Positions 22,649-36,390 are shown, counted from the first letter of the stretch. The stretch: DNA of 64,000 nucleotides from Atopsyche davidsoni (GCA_022113835.1 JAILWY010000027.1:13394501-13458500); one strand, 5' to 3'. The notes: generated by a model not told the origin, from the sequence alone. Numbers and translations: made by a program.

Positions 22649-25029
22649 CGAGGGCACCCGCACAGCACAGCGGATGCAGATCCGCCGCTGAATGAGATCC
22701 CTCGCTCCCCGGTCTACTATCCTGTTTGATTATGCAACACTCCAGGCGTGTTATGGCGGCCGTTAATTGTGCAGAACTTCGGTTTAATGGTGTTGCTATT
22801 TAAATAAATACACCGAAGAACACGTATTATGAACAATGTTGTCTTTTACCATTACGGATATGGATAAATTGCATAAATGCCTTGATTGAATATGGATAAA
22901 TTGCATGAACCTCAATTAATTAAATCCCTCCTCTTCCTTAGGGCAGGCGCCGCTCGATATATTTCAAGGTCCAAATATGCGGTATGCAGGAAATAAGAAT
23001 TAATAAACCTATTACTACTCCACACTGGTTCGAAAACCGATACTCCATTATCAGCAAGTAAGTGGCTTGTCACTGAAAATCGAGGTGATTTTTAATAGGA
23101 TAATGAGTACGGACGTCCTCTGGTAAGTTTAGGAAGGAGTGGGTTGGCGCGGTCTTCGATTGGTGTGCGCTTGTGAATAACTCCAAGCACGGTTGTTTCT
23201 GACTAGACGTAAATCTAACCAGGATTCAAGACTCCAAGGCAAATTCTGATTACTAATACATAATGATATTTTAAAAAAATGTAAATTTTGACTATGTCTT
23301 AATGCTTATCTATATAAAACATTTTTTTAAATCGATATGATGTACTCGAATAAGCCTCAACTGCTATAATCGCCGGGTATTCTCTTGATTTTATGGTCAC
23401 TCCAATATCCACCATAGGCCGCTAGTCTGGGCTCGCGCCACATCTTGCGCCTGATTGCTGCAATGGGATATACGGCAAGAACTCATCTCAGGCCATTTGC
23501 AATCCTAGCATATGCCTTCATATCACAGATTACTCTGAATTATAATAGGTCGTTGTATAACAAAAGAGTTTTATGCAATATGTTTACGCTTTGTGAAACT
23601 TTTAATCTGCGTCAAATGTATTTTTATATATTTTATTAAACTTCAAATACAGTCATATTTGGCCGACTTAATTAATGTTAATTTACAGAAACCTACGAAA
23701 CATCAGTAACCATATTGTTTTCAAATCATCATTATCATCCTCGAGGCTACAAGCTGTGATAGATACTGGCCTTTTTCAAGAAAATACGCATGCCGTTTTT
23801 GATGCGACCCTCCAGTTTGTCTTTCCTCGTGTTCTTCAGTTAAATCAGCCATATAATATTCACAGATTAAACAATAAATAGATTTAAAAAATACTTAGAC
23901 TATTTGTGCTTATAAATTGATTTGTAAAATAGTACATTGTTTGCTTGTACAATTAAACCGTGTTTTACAGTTTTATCAAATACTCGTACAAACTGCCTAA
24001 CAATTAAATAGTTTTTTTGACTTTGATTTTTTTGAGACGCTGTTCGTGAAGGTGTTAGTTGTAATTCACTTTTTGTCATATACTTCAATGTTACAAACAG
24101 GATATAAAAAATAGAATTATTTTAACGGTGTACGGTCTATACTTTTGTCCGCTCCGCTCGCGCTCGAAAGGAACCGGTAGGAATGCACTCTCGATGCGGT
24201 GAACTGCATGCCGCACCGCACAATTAGCCGGTGAATGAATAATAAGGAGCACAATGTGCATTATCAGTGCCGGATTAGGGGAACTAGACAATCGCATTTG
24301 GTGCTATCGGCCGCCGTCACGAGTGCGGCGGACGTGTTCCGCAGATGCGGAGATACCGGGGGCTCCACCTCCAGTAGCACGAGAAGAAGGCAACAAACCT
24401 CGGTAAGATGTTATCGAATACGGAGTTTTTAAATGATGATTCTAAGGCGTAAAGCCGCGTCTTTATCTGCGGAGTTCTAGCTCAAAAATGTTGCGCCACT
24501 CAATGAATTATCCCGTTTTGTTACAAAACACTCCTGTTTTGGATTTATCTGGATGTCAGATGTGATGTGCTGCGTTATTGAAATTTTATTTTTGCAAATG
24601 AGTGCAGCCGAAGGGACCATATTATGCATTTTGAAGCCTTCACGAGCACATAGGGGCTGCCTTGGAACTTCTGACTTATTGAAAATATTTAAATTGAAAA
24701 CAATTCGGCCCAGTAGTAAAATTATTTAAAATATATTTTTAGAAAAAGTAAACTATTGCATTCATAATTATATAAATTGTGCATGAGATTATGCTAAATC
24801 GATTATATCTACAACTCTCAGCCATTTTGGCTATCAAATAAAAATATCAAGTGTTCCATTACTCATAGTATAATGATGCAAATATGCGGCCATTCTTCGA
24901 ACATCCCAAATTCACATCCGATCTCGGTAGATAAACAAATTATCTCAACCCAATCGTCGTCATCGTAAAAGGACAGGCTCAGTGCGGCCGCGTGCGAATG
25001 GTGGTCAATTAAAATCGATGTATCGATAT
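22649..25029. other. Intergenic, no gene supported
   Basis: Mixed sequence. Small open frames (23445-23639, 24235-24432) show no domain. No terminal repeats were noticed. Confidence 0.35.
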
Positions 25030-25100
25030 TGCCGCTGGGACTTGAACTCGGGGACCCGAGATGTAGATAGGCCGCGAAGAGTTGACCCACTAGCACCGCA
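25030..25100 (-). repeat. tRNA-like SINE head, fourth family
   Basis: On the - strand GCGGTGCTAGTGGGTCAAC (A-box region) is followed at tRNA spacing by GAGTTCAAGTCCC (B box). It is likely a tRNA-derived SINE remnant, distinct from the 11-kb family. Confidence 0.5.
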
Positions 25101-25231
25101 TACAAACACACACACATATATTTATATATATGGAAAGATAGAATTTTCAGTGAAAAATTCTGAAAATGTTTCTATTTTTCGTAAATAACTTGTTTATGTG
25201 AATACTTAATTTTCCGTGTTTTTTTTGTTGC

Positions 25232-25615
25232 TGTAAATAATTACTGAAAGTCAAAGCGTCCCGCAAGTCGATGGACCTTCCTCTGATCTGATCGTCAGGA
25301 GACAACCCCTCGTTTTAGTATAAATATATTTTTGTAATCAAAACAAATCGTTATAGAAACCCTACACTTACAAAAACAAGCTCGTTTCTAGAGGAATTTA
25401 TATTTCCTAGAAGCTATCAATCTCAACCGGCCGCCCCACCAGCACGCAAGCGTAAGAGCTCCCGAACGTTCTAGAAGCTTCTAGATGCATCGCCAAGCCG
25501 AAGCCGAGTGTTCGAACGGCCGTCGTCTGGCTGAGGACAATACACCATTCTCTATAAGTAAATATAAATATTTGTGAAATAAATACTCTTTTAATTATGG
25601 ACCCGACCCGTTACA
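25232..25615 (+). mobile_element. Solo-LTR-like block with promoter and poly(A) signals
   Basis: The block can be bounded by TGTAA at 25232 and TTACA at 25615. Inside it, in order, are a heat-shock-type element (25464-25486), a TATA-like TATAAGTA at about 25553, and AATAAA at 25578-25583 only some 30 bp after the TATA box. A TATA box and a poly(A) signal this close together suit an LTR better than a gene promoter. I found no target-site duplication, primer-binding site or second LTR, so the bounds and the LTR identity are tentative. Confidence 0.35.
25464..25486. promoter_or_regulatory. Heat-shock element (HSF site)
   Basis: Alternating pentamer cores GAA-TTC-GAA-TTC lie at 25464, 25469, 25474 and 25479, each five bases apart. 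A half-matching fifth core (GAT) follows at 25484. This is the consensus nGAAnnTTCn array that heat-shock factor trimers bind. It lies about 75 bp upstream of a TATA-like box, a working promoter distance. Confidence 0.65.
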
Positions 25616-25706
25616 ATATTCTCTTTTACCATGTTACAACCCGTGTTGGGTTCTGGTCTCATCTTAGAATACGCGCCAGCGAATATATACGTGTATAGTA
25701 TATATT

Positions 25707-26767
<1,061 letters not shown>

Positions 26768-27020
26768 TATTCAATATTTTTAATAGAATGCACTTGGTGG
26801 AATTCTATTTTGATATTTTAAATAAAATACTTTTGTGATTTGCCCGCGTTTTTTAATATATAAGTGACCGGTTTCTCCAACCTGTTGCGTTGGAATTTTC
26901 AAACAAGCATTTTTGATGGTATTATATTTTCATTTTCACGTGCTAACATGCCAGTATGGCGAAACCGGTCACCTGTAAAATAAAAATAATTATTTATTTA
27001 AAATATTAACGATGGAAGTC
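26768..27020. repeat. Foldback repeat family, copy 2 (inverted dimer)
   Basis: The left half runs inward from CAATATTTTTAATAG to GTGACCGGTTTCTCCAACC. The right half reads outward from GGCGAAACCGGTCAC to AAAATATTAACGATGG. The two halves are diverged inverse copies around a spacer of about 50 bp. Confidence 0.7.
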
Positions 27021-27764
27021 AAAACGAATAAATTTCATGGTAAATATTACACTTCAGTGTACTGTGTAACATTGGCAATTGTAACAGATAAAGGATGAGT
27101 GACCAGTTCTTGTACGATAACTGCAAAAATTGATCTCGCATCCGCAGAAAGCCTTGGCATTGTGATCGGCGACGAGGCATGGCCGGAGTGAGCCGCGCCG
27201 CAGGAGGGGCCGTTCACGGTTTACATCAAATCATACCATGCATATCTACAAATTCCGAAACAGCATTTGTATGGAAACATTTTCTTCGACAATTATGACT
27301 TCAACCGTTTGCGATTTCATATCAAACCAAAGACGACGTTTCAAAACGGCATCGACCGAGCAGCGGAGGCCGAGTTCAATCTTTGAATAAAGCGTTTAAT
27401 GATTAATTTTAAATAAAATTGATATTTTATAATTGATTTAAGTTTTAATACAATAGTATTCTATTGAAGAGTTATCGGACGCAACAAAAAGCTCGAAGAA
27501 GAATCGAAGCTCGCTGCGCGTTATGCCAGTAAAATAATCCACAGAAGCTTCTGGTATTTTGAAATATTTATGTTCTCAAGTCGAATCGTACGCACCGTAC
27601 ATTCTGTACTGGAAATCACAACCTAGTAAGTTGGAATGATATCGTTGATTTGGAGACTACACCGCGAGTGAATTGCCGCGCCATTCGATTTAGATTTAAC
27701 TGACTCTCAAATGCGAACTTGTAAACTTAAAAAAAAAATTCTTCTTAAAATGTTCAATGCTTGC
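27021..27764. other. Intergenic, no gene supported
   Basis: Mixed sequence between two foldback copies, with no recognised feature. Confidence 0.35.
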
Positions 27765-27947
27765 TACAAGGGATTCAATATTTTTGACCGAAAGTACTTG
27801 ATGAAATTCCATTTTTATATTTTAAATAAAAAACTTGTGTGATTTTTCAAACTCAGTTTAATAATGCCAACGCGAAAGATTGGCGAAACCCGTCACCAAT
27901 AAAATTAAACACAAAAATATTCTATTCAAAATTTTACAAGGGTTTCA
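27765..27947. repeat. Foldback repeat family, copy 3, with 13-bp flanking duplication
   Basis: The flanks are TACAAGGGATTCA at 27765-27777 and TACAAGGGTTTCA at 27935-27947, a 13-bp direct repeat with one mismatch that looks like a target-site duplication. The left half of the dimer is shortened. The right half keeps GCCAACGCGAAAGATTGGC followed by GAAACCCGTCACC. Confidence 0.75.
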
Positions 27948-29390
27948 GTAAAAAAAAAAATTAAAGATTCTTTGTTTCAACTAGGAACATGGATGTGTCA
28001 CAGTATAGATACAATATAGTGCGTGTCTATCATCTAATCCCGCGCGCAGGTTGTGAGGCACTATATATTGCTCAGGTGGTAGCCTCCATGGAGTTCTCTG
28101 TTTTCGTTAAAGAATTTGGTTAAGGAAAAAGGTATACAAAAGACCCTCTGTAAAGTTTTAAATACCCTCCACAGTCAGTGCTCAAAATGTCTGAAATAAA
28201 GAAGAGACATAACTTGATAAATTTGACCATAATAGTGGCATATTGAAGTCATCACTGGCCGCGGGCTGCAGCACGACCGGGGCTCACGTTATTGGTAATC
28301 ATCTTTTCATTCGAAGAAAACTTGAACGTTTTGTTAATTTATGGTCTAAAACAGACAAAGTCGTGTAAACGAAAATTATAAAAGTACCTCTGCGTCAAAT
28401 ACCACATTGGTGAGGAAAACCACTTCTTAATCTTATTTGGAAATTCTCAAGATAACTGCTTTTCATTACATATAATTCGGTATCTAAATGATTAAACTTG
28501 ATGATTTAGCATTTGTAAAATATTTTGTACTTTACCGTTGCGGAAGATTTAGCAGTAATTGTATTAATGGTATGTTTTGAAAACAAATTGTTTTCTTTAG
28601 AAACGAAACGAAACAGATTTTGTTAATGAGGTTGTGAATATCTGTATTATAAATCAAATAAATATATTAAATATTTTTGTAAATGCATCAAAAATCACAC
28701 GAAAAGAAACATTTTAGAGAAATAATACGTCGCGTATAAAAAAAGATATCACGAAGTAAAAATCAATGTTAATGTGACTTTTAAATAGAAAATGGCCGAG
28801 CTAAGCAAAAAAATATATGCTTTCCCCAAATTATTAAATTTACTGCAAGCTCCTCACTCTAATTTCCTGGCCAGGATCCCAATTCTTCTTCAACCAGCTG
28901 CCCAAATACTTGTGAATATGTTTACTGTGATTTTATTTTATGATAGAAACTGATTAAAAATTAACGATTTAAAAGTACTTTCTAATATTTTTATGTATTT
29001 TTTATGAAATAAACCAACAATTAACGAATCACTTCATAAATATTACTACTAAGTTGTTTTACATTTGTTTCAGTCTCATAATTATTTTTCCTTACTCTGC
29101 ATTGAAAATATGTATGTTAAAATAAAAAAGCACTGTTAAATTAAAACTTCAACAATAAGTTAGGTATGTTATATTAATTAGGTCGATGCTGCTTAAATCT
29201 GGTCCAAAATGAGTTGTTTTCATTGTAATCGTTTATCCCACAGAAATAACCGTAAGGTTTGCATAATGGGATATTTGGAGGCTAACAGTTATCCCGGCTG
29301 CCTTGCAGATGGTATCGGCTGAGTTATATGCGAGAACTGTAACGACGCGGCGCAGGCTTAGCTCCATTGTCGCTCGGGCGTGGGCTGTGG
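27948..29390. other. Intergenic, no gene supported
   Basis: AT-rich, with no domain, terminal repeat or tRNA box recognised. Confidence 0.35.
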
Positions 29391-29758
29391 CGACCCTCGG
29401 CTGAGGCGACCCTCGGCTGAGGCGACCCTCGGCTGAGGCGACCCTCGGCTGAGGCGACCCTCGGCTGAGGCGACCCTCGGCTGAGGCGACCCTCGGCTGA
29501 GGCGACCCTCGGCTGAGGCGACCCTCGGCTGAGGCGACCCTCGGCTGAGGCGACCCTCGGCTGAGGCGACCCTCGGCTGAGGCGACCCTCGGCTGAGGCG
29601 ACCCTCGGCTGAGGCGACCCTCGGCTGAGGCGACCCTCGGCTGAGGCGACCCTCGGCTGAGGCGACCCTCGGCTGAGGCGACCCTCGGCTGAGGCGACCC
29701 TCGGCTGAGGCGACCCTCGGCTGAGGCGACCCTCGGCTGAGGTGATCCTCGGCTGAGG
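29391..29758. repeat. 16-bp minisatellite, 23 units
   Basis: The unit CGACCCTCGGCTGAGG is repeated 22 times without change, plus a variant last unit (TGATCCTCGG...). Because 16 is not divisible by three, each frame cycles through a 16-residue pattern (SRGSPQPRVASAEGRL). This creates three overlapping open frames on the - strand (up to 214 residues) that are not genes. Confidence 0.97.
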
Positions 29759-32175
29759 CGACCTCCGACTGCCCGATGCAGACGTGGCTCTGACGCATGA
29801 GGAATCACCCAATTAAAGATGTCGGTGGTGGTTAAAGTAAAGTATAATTGAATAAAGTGTTTTTTTTTGGGAATCATCCAAACTCAGAAATCCTGAATGA
29901 GAAGTCTATTTACCTCTCCGACTCTCTGCGATTTAATAGCCACAGTAAAATGTTACCATATAAGTAATCAGTCAATCACTCAAAATAACTGCGACCAAAT
30001 CCCAGTTGTTCTGCCTCTTCGCAATCTGGTGTTTGGTGTTTTTGGACATGAAACTGGTATGTCAAATACCCATTTACTATTGGGATACGTAATTGTTTGA
30101 AATGGGATCAAAAAAGGTTAATTTTCCAAGAGCACCAGTACTTCCGAGGATTTCCGCTCCCTGCGCTTCCCGCAGCTGCCGGACAAGCGAGTCAAAATCG
30201 ATCAATCTAATTTCAGTTTTATTGGACTGCATGTAAAATTATACTTAGTTTAAGAAAACAAAACGTTAAGTACTTTGTGATCCATAGAATTAAACAAGTC
30301 TAAAATTTATGTTTAATGTAAACACTCAGTAGCGTGGATCGACGCTGGTAATGATCCACGACACTCTTTATAACCAATTCTTACTCAGACTGCCAGTTTT
30401 AGGGTGACTTAAGTACTAAAGTGAAGCAGAAATATTTAACTTTTTAAAAAACTGTTACTTATTTTATGTTTATTATTATAAGGTGAGTAGTCACCGGACT
30501 TGCTTTGGCTGTTAGGTTAAATTATTACTGTTGAATAGTATGTAGATAGCGCGTCCGTTGTCTCTGAACAATCCAGATTAGAGACAAAAGTTACGAATTG
30601 TGTGAAAAACAATTAGGTTTTGTGTGGGGAGAGGTCGCGTGTGATAGCATTGTCTGCGCTGCTGCTCGAGGGCCTGGAAGCCGCGAGGTGCCGGCCATGG
30701 ACGCAGAATAATTACTACACTTTTGAGATGCTCGCCTAGATATGAATGATCATTGTTCAAAAATTGCATATTCGTATTTCATGTTTATCATATTTTCGTG
30801 TGTGGAGTGCGTTATGTTAATCAATTATGCAACGTGCGACTGATTGAAAATCTCTTGAATAATATTTATTTTGCTTTGTCAAAAATTTTTGAAAATGTCT
30901 GCATTTGTGTATGTATAAATATAATTATATATATGTATGAAATATTTTCTATTCCAACGAAAAGCATTTAATGCTTACGAAGCTTCTGATATAAAATTAT
31001 TATTCTGTTGGGATCTTTGTAAGCGTTCCTATCGCCCGCCGAGCTGCATACGAATGTAGCGTGTTATTTATATGCGCATAGAGCCTGAATTGGCTTGCAT
31101 GCCGCCAAGACACGGTTTATTCATTGTATTGCTTCACAATCAGCCAATAAGTAGTGTATGTTTTACGGGGATTCTTGGCAGTTACTCGCGCGCGAGGGAA
31201 GCGAAACTTTACCGTGCACGCTGAACTTAGACAACTCACAATCTAATTACCGTCACACTATCTTAAACTTCACTACGTCATCCAACTAAGTATACCGTAT
31301 TGCTTCTGGGGTGCTTATTTCATGATCAGAAACTCAACCCAGTCTTCTTTGAAATATTAAGGGGTCGCAAGACAAGCGAACAGCTAAAGACATTCGTGGG
31401 CGTTGCGCCTCTAGCCAAATCGGTTGTTTTTAATATTTTCCTTGTTGTATACAATAAAATCACTAAGTACATGCACCGAAAATTCTCTTCTGAAAAACAC
31501 TCATCTACAGAATCATTTTAAGTTCATGCCCCGTTTACTTGCTTTGCGATAATGTGCTGAAGGTAGCTTTAAGTAAGTAATTTTTATGATATGAGTTATA
31601 CTCTGAGCGACTCCCGATCCGTCGGACGTTCCTGGCTAATTAACATTCTTGCATTATAAACCAGCCAGTCTCGTGTGCTACAGATACACCGTGAGAAGTT
31701 GGTTGCTGCGATTCGGTGTAGAGGATTATGGTGCAGGTTTGTCGTCATCATCATTACCATTATCGCCGTCGTCTCCGGAGACGATGGGTGGAACAAATCA
31801 GCCACCGGAAAAGGAAACCGACTGTCACTTGCATAAGCATTGCCCAAAGATCTGACGCTAAAGCGTAATTTACCAAAATTATGTCGTAACGGTTTAAAAA
31901 ACAAATGAATGTAGTGAATAGCAAATTCATTTAATAAGCTCCTCTTTTTAATATTTACTAAAACTTCTTTAAATTTTTTAAATATTAGTTATACTCATTT
32001 TATTTTTCTACAGAACATCCGGTATTTAGTACAATAGTCAATGGATTATCCAGTGAAATGAAATGAGTCCACGTAAATAATAAGTTCAGATTAATTACAT
32101 ATTTTATAAAAAGCAATAATTTTTACATCTTTGATTAGTAAATTAACATATATCAGAAATAATTATCGTTTAAAA
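29759..32175. other. Intergenic, no gene supported
   Basis: Several short open frames show no domain. CAT/CGT trinucleotide-rich sequence occurs at 31740-31790. Confidence 0.35.
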
Positions 32176-32300
32176 ATGCCATCGAGATAACACAGAAACG
32201 TGGAAAATCCACAATTTTTTTTTTATTTCAAAATTTAATTTAAAATATCAAAATGGAATACAACTGAATACTTTCTGTAAAAATTAAAAAAAAAAATTTA
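32176..32300. repeat. Foldback repeat family, copy 4 (half copy)
   Basis: It carries ACGTGGAAAATCCAC, then an A/T-rich middle, ATCAAAATGGAAT and ATACTTTCTGTAAAAATT, in the family order. Only one arm is recognisable. Confidence 0.5.
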
Positions 32301-33714
32301 CGACATAACATAAAACTACCACAGTTATTTTTTAATAGTGTGGAGAATGTTTGCGAGTTTTCGAAAATTGTAATATCGATTACACAATTGCATAGGACGA
32401 TTTAGATTCTCTCTCATTTGCCGAGCCACGAATGTCGGGAAAACCACGTGGCCGAGCCGAGTCGATTACATTCTACGCTCTTCTAATTTTTTTTTTTAAT
32501 ATATGTCAATCAGGCTGCATAATGAAATATACTTGTGAAAATTGTGTGCAATGCGTTTCAGATAATTTTCTCCCTTTATTTTTCCCTGAATATTTTAAAA
32601 ACATAAACTTCTATAGTGTCTTCGTGGAAATTTTTCTTTGCCATGCAATGGCTACTAATTCCAAGTTCCCACTGTTTGTGGGGCTCCCGTGAATACAGTC
32701 GCACATGCGCCGATTCAACAAGGAACAAGAAAAACATTAAAACCTTTTTTTCAGCATTTATAGCCAGTGCAGCCACTGTCTTCAGTGACTACACCCGCGC
32801 ATATGAATGGACCTGAAAATATCAGGCTGTGAGGTCCCTTGTGCGGGCCTATAATATCCCCTATGGTTCTGACCTTCCTGTAGCTGATGTACTTGTGCAA
32901 ATCACGGGTAGTTTTTTTCTTGTCAATTTTATAATGTTCTACTTATTTCGTACTCAAAAAATGGATAACATAATTGAATAATGTATTAAATAAAATTATA
33001 TGCGCATTAAAAGCCTTAAATTAATTTTCAGGGGAATATTCAAAGAACTCTTCTCAGTAAGCACTATTGTTTTAAATAAACTTTGTATAAAAATTGATCG
33101 TACATGCCTGTCGTATATTTTGTGAAACATATTATAGAAGTAAATCAAACAGACCTACAGTAAATATCGAATAAAAATACATTGCAAATAAAGACTAGGA
33201 GGCATTGTAGTCACTTTAAAGCATCGAATATAAAAATGATTGAACTGACGCTATGATTTGCGCGACTGTTCTGCTGAGAACTGACGACTGTGGCTCATGG
33301 GAGTCGGGAGGGGAGTCTGAGGAGATTTGTGGTACTTGTGCCCGCCCGCGGTGTGCCATGTCTCGTGCACCATCGGAAGACAGGAGACAGGGACACTTCT
33401 GGTTTAGAATGTTTACTTTATTAATAATCTTTTTTGAAACAAGTAAGAAAGGAATTATGCTGACATGTTATACTGTATCAGGAAGAACTTTTTTAAAAAA
33501 GATAAAATATTGGAGTAGAACTATAATTTTATTAAAATCGACAAAAACAAAAAAAAAATTTCTTAAACCAGGACTTGGTGGCCGGCAAGTGAATGTTCTA
33601 ACTAATAAATCGTGAAATGATGAAGCATTACTTGATTAAATTTAAACTAAAAGGTATAATAATACTTTTTTTTTCAACAACTTGTATGCACTACCAATAT
33701 AAATTGTCTTCGAA
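32301..33714. other. Intergenic, no gene supported
   Basis: The open frames 32432-32692, 32616-32816 and 33253-33615 contain no recognisable domain or splice signals in a useful order. Confidence 0.35.
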
Positions 33715-33782
33715 TAACTTATTCGGGACGAAGATCGACCTGAGAGTCAACGGCTCAGTCACCGAACCAATAAGCTAGCCAT
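33715..33782 (-). repeat. tRNA-like SINE head, fifth family
   Basis: On the - strand TAGCTTATTGGTTCGG resembles an A box and AGGTCGATCTTC a decayed B box. This is a likely SINE remnant at low confidence. Confidence 0.35.
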
Positions 33783-34499
33783 TGATATTTAAGAAAAGAA
33801 AGAATTGAAAATATTAAAAATGTAAAGTGATAGATCTGCCCGAGTGAACACCGGAGCAGCATTTTTCCTTCAACGTCTTCACCCCGTGATGAAACTATTG
33901 AGGTGCCCATCGCCTATTCTCTTAGTAGATTAATCTATTGTTTTTTTGTTTTGACTTTACATGAATCATATTGTCATTATTTTAATTTCCAAAAGATAAA
34001 CAATAACGAGTCAAAGATACTTCTTCACAAATGTCAACCAGGAATTTCCCGTCCATTCAAAGAGTACGTGTGTTCAATCAAGATGTTACTTTGTACACGA
34101 CTAAACCTGTTTGAGTTTATAATTAATAGATAAAAGCATCGGTAAAGCTTACTCGTCAGCAAAGAAAAAATATGTGGTCGGTTGATAATAAAAGTTAAGC
34201 ATGTCGAATGAAACATGAAATTTAAAATCGAGAGATAAAACAAACGTGAATAAAAAACTCACATAAACTTTAGTTCTATTAATATTTCATAAAATTTTAA
34301 ATAATATTTTCCAAATTAAATTACAAAGTTAGTCAGTATATTTGTGCATACTAGATTTTGTGGCTATGAATAAAGTACAAAGGAGTATTTTTTTCGTAAC
34401 TAGTTTCGTTAACATACCTCGTTGCATGTCTATTTAATTTTTCCTCTCACACAAATTTTTTTCACTTGCTGCTTATAATTTACAAATCTTCACATCGTT
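33783..34499. other. Intergenic, no gene supported
   Basis: AT-rich; nothing recognised. Confidence 0.35.
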
Positions 34500-34618
34500 T
34501 GAAAATGCCAACGAAAAAAGTTGAAGAAACCTGTCACAAATGAAAGCAAAAAAGTAAAAAAAAAATTATAAAAGAAGTTATAATTAAAAAAATGTACTTT
34601 CTATGAAAAATATTGAAT
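34500..34618. repeat. Foldback repeat family, copy 5 (half copy)
   Basis: It starts TTTGAAAATGCCAACG, followed by GAAGAAACCTGTCACAAATG and, after an A-rich expansion, ATGTACTTTCTATGAAAAATA. This is one arm of the dimer seen in the next copy. Confidence 0.6.
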
Positions 34619-34641
34619 ATATTCAAGAGTAACAAATTAAA

Positions 34642-34869
34642 TGACTTTATTTAATATTTTTGAATAAAATACTTCAGTGATTTTCCGCATTTTTGTTTTT
34701 ATTAGTGACCGGTTTCGCCAACCTTTCACGTTGGCATTATCAAACCTCTGTTTGGCGAAACCGGTCACTAATAAAAACAAAAATGTGGAAAATCACTCAA
34801 GTATTTTATTCAAAAATATTACAATGGAATTCCACCAAGTACTCTGTCAAAAATATTGACTTTATTTAA
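34642..34869. repeat. Foldback repeat family, copy 6, with perfect 13-bp flanking duplication
   Basis: The 13-mer TGACTTTATTTAA lies at both 34642-34654 and 34857-34869. Between them is an inverted dimer. GTGACCGGTTTCGCCAACC and ATTTTTGTTTTTATTA on the left mirror GGCGAAACCGGTCAC and TAATAAAAACAAAAAT on the right. The element starts TATTTTTG and ends CAAAAATA. This is the best-preserved copy. Confidence 0.85.
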
Positions 34870-35486
34870 CTTAATCTATACATTGTTTTAAACTTGGTAA
34901 TTCATTGCAATGATGATGTTCTTTTTTGGAGAGGGTCACCACGTGGGCGCAAACTATGCCGCGAGTTGTACATACATCTAGTGCTGTAGATGTAATAAAT
35001 AATAACTGAAACAGATTGTAACATGGTATAAATACAGATTTGATAATGAGACACAGAAGCGATGCCGCAGCGCTAAAATTCTGGTTAAAAATACAATTAC
35101 TTCCATAAGTTTTAAAGACTAATGAACTATGTACACTATTCGTTATCAACTTTGATCGTTACTATTCAGTACTATAACAAAACAGTCCATATTTCACTGG
35201 CCGAGTGCCGGGGAGGCAAATACGCAGATTCTACATTCTGAATTTTCAAAAACCATAAAATTCATAAAATATAGGTGCATGATATTAAACTAAATATTTT
35301 TTTCAAAATTAAAATAAAAATTAAATTAATTTAACCAAACATAAATTATAGGAAATAAATTATTGATGATTTAAATAACCTTTTATTGACGATTTATTGT
35401 TTTGCAGTAAATAAAGTGCTTAACTAAATCAATATACCATGACCATGACCGCAGCTTTACGGTCTGTATAATTTAAAACCTTTTAT

Positions 35487-35488
<2 letters not shown>
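34870..35488. other. Intergenic, no gene supported
   Basis: Nothing recognised. Confidence 0.35.

Positions 35489-35576
<88 letters not shown>
35489..35576. repeat. (TA)n microsatellite
   Basis: A TA tract with one G interruption near 35520. Confidence 0.95.
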
Positions 35577-35577
<1 letters not shown>

Positions 35578-35704
35578 CGTGAAAAACAATTATGTATTCT
35601 TAATAAATATAAATAATATTAATTTTCGAGATAACTGAAACTGATTGATATCTAAACACTATAAAATAATAGAGTAGTCTCCAAGACTTTCAAGCTGGGA
35701 TTTC

Positions 35705-35724
35705 AAACGAAGTTTCGAAACTTC

Positions 35725-35780
<56 letters not shown>
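35705..35780. repeat. 24-bp perfect palindrome followed by (TA)n
   Basis: 35705-35728 reads AAACGAAGTTTCGAAACTTC and continues GTTT, its own reverse complement without a spacer. It is followed directly by a TA tract to about 35780. Confidence 0.9.
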
Positions 35781-35785
<5 letters not shown>

Positions 35786-36390
35786 TTGATGTATATAAAT
35801 TGACAACACAAAGTAAATGAAGAATAACAATTTTTAACATGGTAGATAAGATTTTTATTTATTATGCCAATTTAGATAAAATCTATAAAACAAAACCACA
35901 AAAAATAGCGCAGCATAATCTTAATGAATTAATCTTGATTAGTAGTGGAGTAACTTTTTAAATTAAATAATAATAAATTATTATTTAAATGCTAAAGACG
36001 CCTCGCGCTGCTCGGGTGGCGTTGCGAGCTACGTATGATTAATATTAATTTTCAAATAAGATTTATCTTTATAGTAAAGGGTTACCTTTGGAAGATTTAC
36101 TTATTGTCTTTGTATTAGGTATACAATGAAAAATAATATTTAATACCTTTATTAAAATATTGACGACATATATAAATTTTAGAGAACCAATAGTGTAATT
36201 AATTTCTGGGGTTTTGACGAAATAGCACTCGCCATTTTCGGGCTGTTCTGTCGGGGTGTCAGACCTCCTGGCCCGGCCCGTCTCCGGCTGTCGCCTCGCA
36301 AGGGGAAAATCTAAACTATGGTCTAGTGATTCGTTCCAGATAAAACTGATTATTTTTAACGATCGATTGAGGCATGTATTTAACTTTATA
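35781..36390. other. Intergenic, no gene supported
   Basis: AT-rich with a GC patch at 36220-36300; no domain. Confidence 0.35.

Noticed and set aside
22480..22729. CRISPR-like regular repeat at 22.6 kb
   Set aside because: It is an 8-bp tandem repeat without spacers in an animal genome, so it is a simple minisatellite.
29233..29877. 214-, 162- and 146-residue open frames on the - strand
   Set aside because: All are translations of the 16-bp minisatellite in three frames, with no start context, splice signals or non-repeat domain.
34655..34856. Intact hammerhead ribozyme
   Set aside because: The 3' half and stem II fit, but the conserved CUGANGA segment is TTGAAAA/TTGATAA in the copies and stem I is not consistent, so only a hammerhead-like half-core is claimed.
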